Assembly (NCBI GenBank): GCA_016930935.1
Contig: JAFGFT010000021.1
Span: 1 to 64,000, forward strand
DNA length: 64,000 nucleotides
Direction: 5' to 3'
From: Dehalococcoidia bacterium
GTDB lineage: Bacteria > Chloroflexota > Dehalococcoidia > GIF9 > AB-539-J10
Positions within the stretch are counted from its first letter, which is position 1. Every line of letters begins with the position of its first letter. Shown here piece after piece: positions 1 to 8,589 of the stretch. The notes below the pieces were generated by a model, which ran no database searches, was not told the DNA's origin, and saw nothing but the letters and a program-made list of their open reading frames with translations. A program made the translations under genes and the position numbers.

Positions 1-741
1 GAGAGCCTCAAGGACGCAGCGCGATTCGTGACGGTTGCGAAAGAAGTCTCCAAGAAAAAGCCCGTCGTAGTCATGAAGTTCGGTCGCACAGGTGCAGGCA
101 CTCGGGCCGCCGCCTCTCATACCGGTGCGCTCGCAGGCTCACGTGCTGTCTATAGTGCGGCCTTCAAGCAGTGTGGCGTCATAGAAGTGCAAAGAACACA
201 GGACCTTCTCAACACCGCAGCGGCGTTTCGAACACAGCCCCTGCCGAAAGGACCCCGTGTCGGCATCGCAGGCATCAGCGGGGGTTTCGCGGTTGCAGCA
301 GCCGACTATCTTGCAGAGTTGAACCTTGAGGTGCCTGAGCTGAGCAAAGAACTGCAGCAGAGAATGCGCCGCGAGGCAACCGTCCCTGCTTTCGGTTCCG
401 TCAGGAATCCTCTGGACCTGTCCGCGGAAGTACGGCCCGCCCCTCTACTCAAGTGCATGGAGCTCCTGCTCCATTCCGACGAAGTCGACTCAGTCATAAT
501 GGGGCTATGGTCATGGCCCCTGCCGCCGGCCGAGGAGAGTATGCGAGCGCTTGAGAAGATGCAGCGTGAAAGCGGCAAGCCATTGCTTCTCTGCTACTAC
601 GCGAGCCGGAGCGGCGTGGAAGTCGTCCAGAAGATGACCACGTTGCCGGTCTATGGAACACCTGAGGAGGTCTCCCAGGTGATGGCAGGACTGTGTCAGT
701 ACGCAGACTACCGCAGAAAGACAGGGACCTTCCCGTCCTGA
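1..741 (+). CDS. Acetate-CoA ligase (ADP-forming) alpha-type subunit, 5' truncated
   Basis: The open frame runs from the first base to a TGA at 739-741, so only the last 246 residues are seen. It aligns closely with the C-terminal half of the next two genes. The phosphohistidine motif of the family is present (AAASHTGALAG near residue 40), followed by a Rossmann-type glycine-rich stretch (GISGGFAVAAADYL) and the NPLDLSAE segment. The family forms acetyl-CoA or acyl-CoA reversibly with ADP and phosphate, normally together with an ATP-grasp beta subunit, which is not in this window. It is the first of three tandem paralogues, separated from the next by about 120 bases. Confidence 0.85.
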   Translation, partial: ESLKDAARFVTVAKEVSKKKPVVVMKFGRTGAGTRAAASHTGALAGSRAVYSAAFKQCGVIEVQRTQDLLNTAAAFRTQPLPKGPRVGIAGISGGFAVAAADYLAELNLEVPELSKELQQRMRREATVPAFGSVRNPLDLSAEVRPAPLLKCMELLLHSDEVDSVIMGLWSWPLPPAEESMRALEKMQRESGKPLLLCYYASRSGVEVVQKMTTLPVYGTPEEVSQVMAGLCQYADYRRKTGTFPS

Positions 742-812
742 CTGCCTCTGCACGGCACAACTCCTCGAACGGCATCGTGAACCGCGTTTGGTACAATGGT
801 CAACCCAACCCG

Positions 813-842
813 TTGACACGGGCATTCGCACGAGACAAACTA
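813..842 (+). promoter_or_regulatory. Possible promoter for second acyl-CoA ligase gene
   Basis: A perfect TTGACA lies at 813-818, with a weak -10 (CAAACT, 836-841) after 17 bases. The gene starts at 863 and has its own GGAGG at 851-855. The poor -10 makes this tentative; readthrough from the first gene is equally possible. Confidence 0.3.
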
Positions 843-862
843 CGCATTCGGGAGGCGTCACT

Positions 863-2239
863 ATGCACACTCTTGATAACCTTCTTCGCCCTCAGTCGGT
901 TGCCGTGGTTGGAGCGTCTGACGATGCCAGCAAGCATGGCCACAGGCTCCTGAAGAACCTCGTCGCCGGCGGCTACGAGGGGCGCATATACCCCGTCAAT
1001 CCGAACGCGGACACCGTACTCGGTATCGAGAGCTACGCATCGATTGGGGCTATTCCAGAGCGCGTCGACCTCGCCGTCATCATTATTCCCGCAGGTCTGG
1101 TTCTGAACTCCGTCCGCGACGCGATAGCCGCCAACGCAGGCGGCCTCGTCATTATCACTGCGGGATTCGGGGAGACGGGCGAGAAGGGAAGACAGATCCA
1201 AACTGAGATTACGGAACTGTGCGAGTCAGCGGGCATTCCGATGGTCGGACCGAACTGCATGGGCATATGCAATTTTCCCGCGAAATTGACTGCTGTTTTC
1301 AACGACTTGAAGAGCGCCCCCGGCAATGTCTCCTTCGTTTCGCAAAGCGGCACGTACGGTGTCACTACGCTCAACTACGGACTGAAGATGGGTATCGACT
1401 TCAACACCTTCATCAGCAGCGGTAACGAGGCAGTCACCCAGTTCTCGGATTACCTGGAATACCTTGGTGATGACCAAGGCACTGACGTCATTATGGGCTA
1501 CATCGAAAGCTTGCGTGACGGAGCGAGGTTTGCCCGCATTGCGAAAGAGGTGACGACGAAGAAGCCCGTCGTTGTCATGAAGTTCGGACGCACGCGCAAA
1601 GGCTCCATCGCCGCAGCGTCCCACACCGGTGCACTTACAGGTACCCATGAAGTGTACAGTTCCATCTTTCGGCAGTGTGGTGTGATAGAAGTGACGCGCA
1701 CTCACGACCTCCTGAACGTTGCAATGGCACTGTCCATGCAGCCGCCCATGCGAGGCAACCAGGTCGCAATCGTCGGTGCAAGCGGCGGATTCGCAGTGGC
1801 GGCAACCGACTACCTGGAAGAACATGGAATCTCTGTGCCCACTTTCAGCAAGGAACTGCAGCAACAGATGCGGCGTGAGGCGGACACGAAGGCCTACGCT
1901 TCACTTCAGAACCCCGTCGACCTTGCCGCAGATTTCAGATCTGCACCGCTACTCAAGTGCATGGAGCTTGCACTCGCGCAGGACTCCATCGACGGCGCAA
2001 TCGCGGCCTTGCCGGCGAGCCCCTTCCCACCCCTAGACGAGACGATTCGAGGACTTGAGCGACTGCAGCAGGCGTCCGGGAAACCGGTACTGCTCTGCTA
2101 CTACGCGCGCCCGGAGGGAGTGGATGTGGTCCAGGCCATGACACATCTCATCCCGGTGTATAAGTCTCCAGAGGACGTGGGACAGGCGATAGCAGGGCTG
2201 AGCCAATACGGAGTCTACCTCCGCCGCCACTGCCTCTGA
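863..2239 (+). CDS. Acetate-CoA ligase (ADP-forming) alpha-type subunit, copy 2
   Basis: A 458-residue CoA-binding/ligase protein. The N-terminal CoA-binding Rossmann domain opens with LLRPQSVAVVGASDD. It is followed by the succinyl-CoA-synthetase-like segments GPNCMGICNFP and SQSGTYGVTTLNYGL, then the SHTGALTG phosphohistidine motif and a second nucleotide-binding fold. I chose the ATG at 863 because GGAGG sits 7 bases upstream and because the third copy starts at the same alignment point; an in-frame ATG at 788 has no such support. The family interconverts acyl-CoA, ADP and phosphate with acid, CoA and ATP. The beta (ATP-grasp) partner is absent here, so the substrate and partner are unknown. 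Confidence 0.88.
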   Translation: MHTLDNLLRPQSVAVVGASDDASKHGHRLLKNLVAGGYEGRIYPVNPNADTVLGIESYASIGAIPERVDLAVIIIPAGLVLNSVRDAIAANAGGLVIITAGFGETGEKGRQIQTEITELCESAGIPMVGPNCMGICNFPAKLTAVFNDLKSAPGNVSFVSQSGTYGVTTLNYGLKMGIDFNTFISSGNEAVTQFSDYLEYLGDDQGTDVIMGYIESLRDGARFARIAKEVTTKKPVVVMKFGRTRKGSIAAASHTGALTGTHEVYSSIFRQCGVIEVTRTHDLLNVAMALSMQPPMRGNQVAIVGASGGFAVAATDYLEEHGISVPTFSKELQQQMRREADTKAYASLQNPVDLAADFRSAPLLKCMELALAQDSIDGAIAALPASPFPPLDETIRGLERLQQASGKPVLLCYYARPEGVDVVQAMTHLIPVYKSPEDVGQAIAGLSQYGVYLRRHCL

Positions 2240-2299
2240 TTGTCAGAGTTGCCCCTCAGGTAGCACCGGCAGCAATCCGCCGCCTCTTTGTGTTCAAAC

Positions 2300-2329
2300 T
2301 TGACCGAGAGGGCCACTCTGCATCACAAT
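2300..2329 (+). promoter_or_regulatory. Candidate promoter in the 227-base gap before the third ligase gene
   Basis: TTGACC at 2300-2305 and CACAAT at 2324-2329 are 18 bases apart. The gap (2240-2466) otherwise shows nothing I can interpret. The transcript would have a leader of about 130 bases. Low confidence. Confidence 0.3.
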
Positions 2330-2466
2330 CCATGTGGAATTGGCATTGCGCGCGATGGTGGCAGCAGGTTTTCGTATCGGGAAACCACGCGTAGAGTCCA
2401 CGGTTCGGGTGGCAACACCATCCATCGTGCCGCAAATATGAACATGCTCTTCTGGAGGACCTCTTC

Positions 2467-3846
2467 GTGAACAGTCTCAAGCACATGTTCCGGCCACAAT
2501 CGGTTGCCGTGGTTGGAGCGTCTGAAGACACCGTCAAATGGGGATACGCAATCCTCAACAATCTCAGCACAGGTGGATTCCCGGGACGCATCTATCCTGT
2601 GAATCCAAACGCCGACTCCGTTCTTGGTATCCGCGCATACAGGACGTTGCAGAGTATCCCGGAGACCGTCGACCTCGCCTTCATAGTCATACCCTCTCCG
2701 TTTGTGGTCGGTGCCGTCAAGGACGCCATCGCCGCAGGCGTCAAGAGTCTCATCATCATCACCGCAGGGTTTGCGGAGACCGGCGCTGAGGGAAAGAAGA
2801 GAGAGGCGGAAGTACGCGCCCTGTGCATCGAGGCTGGCATACCTGCCGCTGGACCGAACTGCATGGGAATCTGCAGCTTCCCCGAGAACCTTGCAGCCGT
2901 GTTCGAGCCGATGAAGAGCGACCCGGGTCACCTCTCCTTCATTTCGCAGAGCGGCACCTACGGAATCACTACCCTGAACTATGGACTGCATCTCGGCATA
3001 CCGTTCAACGCCTTTGTAAGCAGCGGCAACGAGGGCATCACTCGGTTCTCAGACTATCTTGAGTACCTCGGTGACGATCCGGACACGCACGTCATCATGG
3101 GCTACATCGAAAGCCTGCGCGACGGCAGGAAGTTCATGAAGGTCGCCAAAGAGGTCACGAAGAAGAAGCCCATCATCGTCATGAAGTTCGGAAGAACGAG
3201 TGACGGTACCCGCGCCGCCGCATCTCACACGGGAGCGCTCGCAGGCTCAAATGAAGTCTATTCCGCCATGTTCAAGCAGTGCGGCGTCATTGAGGTCACG
3301 CGAACGCATGACTTGTTGAACGTCGCCATGGGATTTTCCATGCAGCCTCCATTGAAGGGCAACCGCATCGCGATTGTTGGCCCCAGTGGCGGCTTCGCCG
3401 TTGCCACAACAGACTATCTCGCCGAGCACGGACTGAAGGTCCCCGAATTGGACTTCATGCTGCAGCGGAAATTGAGGGAGGAAGCGGATGCACTCCCCTT
3501 CGCGTCACTGCGAAATCCCATCGACCTGGCTGCCGACCTGCGGGTCGACCCGCTGCTGAAGTGCACAAAGACGGTCCTCAAGCTGGACACGATGGACGGG
3601 GCCATCATAGGGCTTCACTCCAGGCCATTCCCTCCTGATGAACGACTGTTACGCGGGCTGGAAGAGATTCAGCACGAGACAGGCAAGCCCGTAGCAATAT
3701 GCTACTTCTCCAGACCGGAAGGCATGGACGTGGTTCAGGCCATGACCAAGACCATCCCCGTCTACAGGAGTGCCGAGGATGTCGGCAAGGTGATGTCCTG
3801 CCTCTGGGAATACGGCAAGCGGCAACTCAGTTTGCAGGAAGGCTGA
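2467..3846 (+). CDS. Acetate-CoA ligase (ADP-forming) alpha-type subunit, copy 3
   Basis: A 459-residue paralogue of the two preceding genes, with the same order of motifs: MFRPQSVAVVGASEDT, GPNCMGICSFPENL, SQSGTYGITTLNYGL, AASHTGALAG (catalytic His) and PSGGFAVATTDYL. The start is a GTG with GGAGG about 10 bases upstream. All three copies keep the active-site His, so all could be functional. They differ most in the last 150 residues, which in this family contribute to the acyl/CoA site, suggesting substrate divergence after tandem duplication (inference). The gene converges on the dockerin-like gene with only 15 bases between their stop codons. Confidence 0.88.
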   Translation: MNSLKHMFRPQSVAVVGASEDTVKWGYAILNNLSTGGFPGRIYPVNPNADSVLGIRAYRTLQSIPETVDLAFIVIPSPFVVGAVKDAIAAGVKSLIIITAGFAETGAEGKKREAEVRALCIEAGIPAAGPNCMGICSFPENLAAVFEPMKSDPGHLSFISQSGTYGITTLNYGLHLGIPFNAFVSSGNEGITRFSDYLEYLGDDPDTHVIMGYIESLRDGRKFMKVAKEVTKKKPIIVMKFGRTSDGTRAAASHTGALAGSNEVYSAMFKQCGVIEVTRTHDLLNVAMGFSMQPPLKGNRIAIVGPSGGFAVATTDYLAEHGLKVPELDFMLQRKLREEADALPFASLRNPIDLAADLRVDPLLKCTKTVLKLDTMDGAIIGLHSRPFPPDERLLRGLEEIQHETGKPVAICYFSRPEGMDVVQAMTKTIPVYRSAEDVGKVMSCLWEYGKRQLSLQEG

Positions 3847-3861
3847 ACCACTCTCGGGTGG

Positions 3862-4881
3862 CTATTGAACTGACCACTGCAGGATGAGACGGGCATCGTC
3901 CAACGTGACCTGCCCGTCTCCATTCACATCCAGCGAAGGAGATGGCAGGAGCATGCCTTTTGCCATCTTGACGGCGAGCAGCGCATCAAGTTCCGTGGCG
4001 TTGTCCGGCGTGATTACGGTAGCCGCAGGTGCATTCGACCGGGGTTGCAGCCCCGCAGGCTGAACAGCCTGACCCTGCGTTGCAGACTGGATTGGCAATA
4101 CAACGAATCTCACTGTGTCAGATGCCATCTGTCCGGCACCTCGCACCTCCACCTCCACCAACCACACACCCACATCATCAGCTTCGGCCTGCCCCAGTTG
4201 CATGGCGTATGTTCCCGCAGGCAGACGCACCGTATCAGAGCCAGAGCCTCCGGGTCCGGACAGCCTCCAGGTGACATCACTGTCAGCGCCCACTTCAATC
4301 CATATTGTCGTGCTCTCTCCCAGCAGGTAGCTCCCTCCGGGAAGTCCGATACCTCTCCCCCTCTGGTCCGTCCACACATCGACTGCAAGGGATTCAGGTA
4401 GCGCTGCATCACCCACGGTGAAGACCACGGTGTCAGATGCATACGCGGCTCCCGAGACCGCGTTGATTGACACCTGCCACGTGCCAACAAGGTCGGCTCC
4501 CGTCTCTCTCGGTGCCAGTTGATATCTCTCTCCCGCCTCCAACTGAGCATCCATCAGCATGGACGGCTCACCCCCCAGGGGACCAACGGAGATTGAAGCG
4601 TAGCAGTCCCACGTCGATTCAAGGTAGACAACCACTTCGTCGCTGCTGGAGTAGTCGCCACCATCCCCTCCTGGACCCTCACCACCATGATTGGTCCAGA
4701 CATCGACCTCGAACGGCAGGGGCTTCTCGGATGCTGCCCCCTTGTGCTGCGAATCATCCTCCAGCACAACAGCCGCACTGACAGGTCCAACGAAGAGCGT
4801 GACGCCAACGCAGAGCGCCACCGTGCACAGAACAATCACTATCTGACGAAACGTTCTCATTGCCAATCCATGCATCTTCAT
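3862..4881 (-). CDS. Secreted protein with C-terminal dockerin-like module
   Basis: 339 residues. A signal peptide covers roughly residues 1-37 (a hydrophobic run ending ...FVGPVSAA). Two related beta-rich domains of about 100 residues follow, starting FEVDVWTNHGGEG and LAVDVWTDQRGRG and each ending in SDTV(V/R)F. The C-terminus carries a dockerin-type calcium loop, LDVNGDGQVTLDDARLILQW, preceded by LDALLAVKMAKG, which looks like the helix of a degenerate first repeat. Dockerins bind cohesins, and the gene immediately upstream in the same operon (6 bases away) encodes a cohesin-like membrane protein. I infer that this protein is exported and docked on the cell surface. No catalytic domain is recognisable, so it may be structural or ligand-binding. 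Confidence 0.75.
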   Translation of the reverse strand: MKMHGLAMRTFRQIVIVLCTVALCVGVTLFVGPVSAAVVLEDDSQHKGAASEKPLPFEVDVWTNHGGEGPGGDGGDYSSSDEVVVYLESTWDCYASISVGPLGGEPSMLMDAQLEAGERYQLAPRETGADLVGTWQVSINAVSGAAYASDTVVFTVGDAALPESLAVDVWTDQRGRGIGLPGGSYLLGESTTIWIEVGADSDVTWRLSGPGGSGSDTVRLPAGTYAMQLGQAEADDVGVWLVEVEVRGAGQMASDTVRFVVLPIQSATQGQAVQPAGLQPRSNAPAATVITPDNATELDALLAVKMAKGMLLPSPSLDVNGDGQVTLDDARLILQWSVQ

Positions 4882-4887
4882 ACCCGG

Positions 4888-6051
4888 CTACGTGAACGAG
4901 ATAGAGGGAACCACGACTGACATATCATTCAGCATCACGCTTCCGGAAGAGACAACTGTGCTCATCTCCAGGAGGCTCTCGGCGCTGTGAGCCACCACGT
5001 TGCTGTAGGTCAGAGGGCTCTGTCCTGCCTGAGGCGAGGAAGACTGCACCGCGAACATCACCGATGCGACCTCCCAATCTCCGCTCAGACCATCCGGACA
5101 CACGACTCCGAAGGTGACCCTTCCGGGCGTCTCGACATACTCAAGAAGAGACTCGGAGGGGAGATTCCCTGTCTGAATGCCAGTGACTTCCACCGCTCCA
5201 GGGTCATAGGCCAACTCGATGTGCAGGCTGCCAACGGTCGGTGCCCCCCGCACTACCACGGGTACTTCGAACTCCGTGGCGAAGGGGGCCGTGGCAGTCG
5301 TAGAATCACCCGAATCGAATCCGGACGATGCGGCATCGGAGGGTTTCTCAGCAGGCATTTCATCAAACTCGGATGAGACTGGCTGGTCCACCCCTCCAGA
5401 AGGCCCCGGCAAACTGAGACTTCCACCTCCAGCGCTCACGAGCAGGAGCACGATTGCCACGGCGCCCACCGCCACGAGGGCACCACTTATCAAGTGCGGC
5501 GTGCGACCCTGCATCACCTTCTGTATCCATCCCGTCATGCCTGGAGCCCCAGAGACAGGAGCACTCTGAGTCCGTACGCTCCCCGTTCTTGAGGCAGGGG
5601 GGTGGGGCTGCTTCACTGAGTCGACATCTTTCGCAACGTCAGCGCCGGACTCCCCGACATCCGCGGCTGACTCTGCCTTGGCAAGCCGCCCGAGTTCGGT
5701 CGATTGCGATTCAAGAGCGTCAATCCGCTTCGCCAGAAGGGCGTCCGCATTCTGATACTGCGTGAAGTCAAGCTCGCCGACCTTCTGGCGAACTCCGAGG
5801 ACGGATCGCTCACGTTGCAGGCTCTCCAAATCCAGCAGCACCTGCTGGTGTCGCTCTTTGACGGCCTCCCGCGCACCGGCGACATCAGATTCGGCAGAGC
5901 GGAGTCTTTGTTCGCATTCCTTTCGAAGAGAATCGCGCGTGGCCTCATCGGACGATGCGTCCGCACCAGTCTGGTCAAGAGATGCCAGCAGTAGCCGTGC
6001 CTCTTCACGTGCCCGCAACGCCTGTGATAGCTCGAAGGACAGCTTGCTCAT
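4888..6051 (-). CDS. Membrane-anchored protein: coiled coil, one TM helix, C-terminal cohesin-like domain
   Basis: 387 residues with no N-terminal signal peptide. Residues 1-130 are strongly charged and heptad-like, predicting a coiled coil. One transmembrane helix lies near residues 190-212 (ALVAVGAVAIVLLLVSAGGG). After a Ser/Asp-rich linker, residues about 250-387 resemble a cohesin: VPVVVRGAPTVGSLHIELAY, then DPGAVEVTGI, GRVTFGVV and VASVMFAV, the classic pattern of an early strand with Y-D-P and a late beta hairpin. The predicted topology is coiled coil inside and cohesin outside. It heads a two-gene operon with the dockerin-like gene, so a non-cellulosomal cohesin-dockerin pair is likely. 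No strong Shine-Dalgarno sequence precedes the ATG at 6051. Confidence 0.7.
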   Translation of the reverse strand: MSKLSFELSQALRAREEARLLLASLDQTGADASSDEATRDSLRKECEQRLRSAESDVAGAREAVKERHQQVLLDLESLQRERSVLGVRQKVGELDFTQYQNADALLAKRIDALESQSTELGRLAKAESAADVGESGADVAKDVDSVKQPHPPASRTGSVRTQSAPVSGAPGMTGWIQKVMQGRTPHLISGALVAVGAVAIVLLLVSAGGGSLSLPGPSGGVDQPVSSEFDEMPAEKPSDAASSGFDSGDSTTATAPFATEFEVPVVVRGAPTVGSLHIELAYDPGAVEVTGIQTGNLPSESLLEYVETPGRVTFGVVCPDGLSGDWEVASVMFAVQSSSPQAGQSPLTYSNVVAHSAESLLEMSTVVSSGSVMLNDMSVVVPSISFT

Positions 6052-6184
6052 GATAATGCAACTCTACAAAGGCACTGTCTGCGTCCGCCACAACCTCCCC
6101 GCTCGCGCAAATCCAAGATACAAGGACAACCGCAGGATTGCAACCACATTTTCACGTGCGGAACGTCTACATCACTGAACACTG

Positions 6185-6212
6185 TTGACACGTGAGTCTG
6201 ATAAGGTATGAT
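6185..6212 (+). promoter_or_regulatory. Sigma70-type promoter of the membrane protein/lipoprotein/TPR operon
   Basis: A perfect TTGACA (6185-6190) and TATGAT (6207-6212) are separated by 16 bases, predicting transcription from about 6219. A potential GTG start at 6192 lies inside this promoter, so translation most likely begins at the ATG at 6264. Confidence 0.75.
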
Positions 6213-6263
6213 AGAAATCGGACTCCAGCGGTGGAGAATGCGCACCCCCAACGAAGGCGCGCC

Positions 6264-6761
6264 ATGACAATACTGACAGTATTCCTGAAAATCGTCGGAT
6301 TTCTATCCATTCCCATGGTCCTCTTCTCCACCTTCATGATGGTGCGGAGCATCGGCAGGGCGCGCAGAATCACTCGCAAGAGCCTCTACATCCAGTTGGG
6401 CCTCAGCCCCGTCTTCTTCATCGTCTACAGCATCCTCCTCGGATTGAGCATCGCGTTCAAGTGGGCGGTCCCGCTGGTGATACTGGGACTGGGTGTCGGG
6501 GGCTTCTGGGCACAGAGCACAGATTTGTCGCTCCGCGGCAGCCACGTGATGGGTACGCGTTCAACCTGGTACGTCATCCTGTGGGGTGTGAGTTTTGCAG
6601 TCACTCAGGCGATGGCACTGTTCGCCTCCGAAGGAGCAACGGCGGCGGGACTGGCCACGATGTGTTTCTCCATGGGCACGGCGGTCGGCATGAACGCAAG
6701 CCTGCTACTGCGCCACATGCTATTGCTCCAGAGTGCTGCCCCGGAAGGTGATTCCGGATGA
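6264..6761 (+). CDS. Small polytopic membrane protein, function unknown
   Basis: 165 residues with about five hydrophobic helices (starting MTILTVFLKIVGFLSIPMVL). A short basic loop, RSIGRARRITRKSLY, probably faces the cytoplasm. I see no motif that identifies a family. I chose the ATG at 6264 because the promoter at 6185-6212 excludes earlier in-frame starts. Its stop overlaps the start of the lipoprotein gene (ATGA at 6758-6761), indicating translational coupling, so it probably helps insert, process or transport the lipoprotein or its ligand (inference). Confidence 0.7.
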   Translation: MTILTVFLKIVGFLSIPMVLFSTFMMVRSIGRARRITRKSLYIQLGLSPVFFIVYSILLGLSIAFKWAVPLVILGLGVGGFWAQSTDLSLRGSHVMGTRSTWYVILWGVSFAVTQAMALFASEGATAAGLATMCFSMGTAVGMNASLLLRHMLLLQSAAPEGDSG

Positions 6762-8581
6762 GGACTGGCACCACGCGCGGCACCACTGGCGGCACACCTC
6801 ACAAAGGGGTCCGGCTACTTCGATTCGCGCTTTTCATACTTCTCCTGATGCTGCTCACGATGGCCACGGGCTGCGCCGACATCTTTGCCGACGTACTGTC
6901 AGGCGACGGGTGCGGGACTCACGATGTATGCTCCACCAAGGCGGCAACCGCGGGAGTCGGCGCAACGCTGATGGGCCTCGCCGGCACGTACCTCCAGAAA
7001 CAGGAAGACGCACCCTCGACTCCGTGGCCATGGGACAAGGACCAGTCGGAGTTCGATGCGGACCTTGATGACGAATTCAATGACGAGATGGATATCTCGC
7101 GCGTGAAACACCCGGAAGAAGAAGCGGGTGGCGGCGGACTTGATGACGGTGCCGATGACACCATCGAAGACATTCTCGGTCCTGGAGATGAACCCGAGGC
7201 AGGCACGACAGACACGAAGCCTTCGGAGGACGGAACTGCCCCCTGGGACAAGGAGGACCAATCCGCCGGTACGGAGCAGGACAAGAAGCCTGAGGAACAG
7301 GAAGTCGCAGATGACGGGACCGCCCCGTGGGACAAGGAGGAGCAATCCGCCGATACGGGGCAGGACAAGACGCCAGATGACGACCAGTCATCAGAGGGCG
7401 TTGACAAGCAGCCGGAAGAGGCGACTGAGGGCAGCAAAGAGACCACAAAGGAAGGAGCAGAGACCGGCGCTTCTGGCGACAAGGAGAAGCCGACATCGCC
7501 GGCAGCACCTTACGTGCCGGTGACCACGGTAGGCGATGTGACCATACTCACTGACCCGGACACGGGACGCATCGCCGTGCAGGGTGGCAAATACATCGGT
7601 GGCAAGAATCAGGACGGCTACTGGATAACTGACAACAACAAGATCGTCCAGTATGACCCCGGCACTGGCAAGTACACGGTGTCAGACGGGCACTTCACTG
7701 CCACGCATGAGGGGTCGACCTACACCGTGACGAAGGACAACACGGTGCTGGTCTACGACCATGTCAATGAAGGATTGAGTATCAGCAATGGCAAGTTCAC
7801 CGCAGTGCGGGAAGGCACCATGTACGCGGTGACAGAGGGCAACAAGATACTGGCCTTCGACCAGGCCACGGGCGAGTTCGCTGTCACTGACGGGCACTTC
7901 ACTGCGAAACACGAGGACACCACGTATGCCGTCACTAAGGACAATGTGATACTCACCTACGACGAGGCGAGCGGCAACATCAAGGTCTCCGACGGGCAAT
8001 TCACGGCCACTCGTGAGGGCACCGTCTACTCGGTGACACAGGACAACAAGATACTCACCTATGACAGGAACTCAGGCAACTTCAAGGTTTCCGACGGCCA
8101 CTATGTCCTGGAACGAGATGGCTCAATCACGGCCTTCACGAAGGACAATGTGAAGATTGAGTACGACAAAGATTCTCACGGCGTGATGGTCACAACCACC
8201 AGCGGCAGAAGTGAAGTCGCCGTGGGAGCAAGCCAGGACGGCCAGTGGGGCGTCGATGGCACCTTCAAAGGGTCCATTGACGGCAAGCCGACGACGTTCG
8301 GAGTCACTGCCACCAGGTACAACGTGCCCGAGACAGGCCAACAGGGCTTCGCCGGAGGCGTCAGCCTTGAGCAGAAGAACTTCGAACTGCACGCCCAGTA
8401 CATCAAGGAGTCGCAGCAATCAGGTCTTGGAATCGACGTACGCAAAGACGACTGGTCGGTCGGGTTCCAGAAGATGGGAGACACAAAGAACTACAATCTC
8501 GGCTGGCGTGACGTACAACTTGGATTTGAAGAGGGCGGAGGACGCACCCTCAGTACGGCGGGCTACACGCGTCGATTCTAG
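6758..8581 (+). CDS. Repeat-rich surface lipoprotein
   Basis: 607 residues. A basic N-terminus and hydrophobic run lead to MATGC, a plausible though not ideal lipobox, with Cys near residue 39. A long acidic, Pro/Thr/Lys-rich spacer (residues about 100-245) contains two copies of a 30-residue unit around DGTAPWDKE. Residues about 260-465 are six to seven tandem 34-residue units with the pattern YDxxTGxxxVSDGxFTATxEGxxYxVTxDN, likely a beta-strand array. The last 140 residues alternate polar and aromatic residues and end GYTRRF. It is coupled to the preceding membrane protein and 9 bases from the TPR gene. It lies divergent to the cohesin/dockerin operon, which suggests a shared surface structure (inference). 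Confidence 0.7.
   Translation: MRTGTTRGTTGGTPHKGVRLLRFALFILLLMLLTMATGCADIFADVLSGDGCGTHDVCSTKAATAGVGATLMGLAGTYLQKQEDAPSTPWPWDKDQSEFDADLDDEFNDEMDISRVKHPEEEAGGGGLDDGADDTIEDILGPGDEPEAGTTDTKPSEDGTAPWDKEDQSAGTEQDKKPEEQEVADDGTAPWDKEEQSADTGQDKTPDDDQSSEGVDKQPEEATEGSKETTKEGAETGASGDKEKPTSPAAPYVPVTTVGDVTILTDPDTGRIAVQGGKYIGGKNQDGYWITDNNKIVQYDPGTGKYTVSDGHFTATHEGSTYTVTKDNTVLVYDHVNEGLSISNGKFTAVREGTMYAVTEGNKILAFDQATGEFAVTDGHFTAKHEDTTYAVTKDNVILTYDEASGNIKVSDGQFTATREGTVYSVTQDNKILTYDRNSGNFKVSDGHYVLERDGSITAFTKDNVKIEYDKDSHGVMVTTTSGRSEVAVGASQDGQWGVDGTFKGSIDGKPTTFGVTATRYNVPETGQQGFAGGVSLEQKNFELHAQYIKESQQSGLGIDVRKDDWSVGFQKMGDTKNYNLGWRDVQLGFEEGGGRTLSTAGYTRRF
7226..7400 (+). repeat. Two tandem acidic 30-residue repeats in the lipoprotein
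   Basis: The DNA for DGTAPWDKE(D/E)QSA occurs twice with a period of about 90 bases (near 7226 and 7313). The encoded region is charged and probably disordered, and may act as a cell-wall-spanning spacer. Confidence 0.6.
7541..8152 (+). repeat. Six tandem 102-base (34-residue) repeats in the lipoprotein
   Basis: Units start at 7541, 7643, 7745, 7847, 7949 and 8051, with a decayed seventh from 8153. Each unit encodes about (I/V)LxYDxxTGxxxVSDGxFTA followed by TxEGxxYxVTxDN. The exact period and diverged third positions suggest an old, functionally maintained array, not a recent slippage product. Confidence 0.85.
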
Positions 8582-8589
8582 GCAGACAC

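Noticed and set aside
3862-4020. Cellulosome enzyme
   Set aside because: The dockerin-like module is present, but the protein has no glycoside hydrolase or carbohydrate-binding motif.
6192-6263. GTG start at 6192 for the small membrane protein
   Set aside because: It lies between the -35 and -10 of the promoter at 6185-6212.
7541-8152. CRISPR-like repeat array
   Set aside because: The 102-base repeats are in frame and encode similar peptides; they are protein repeats with no spacers.
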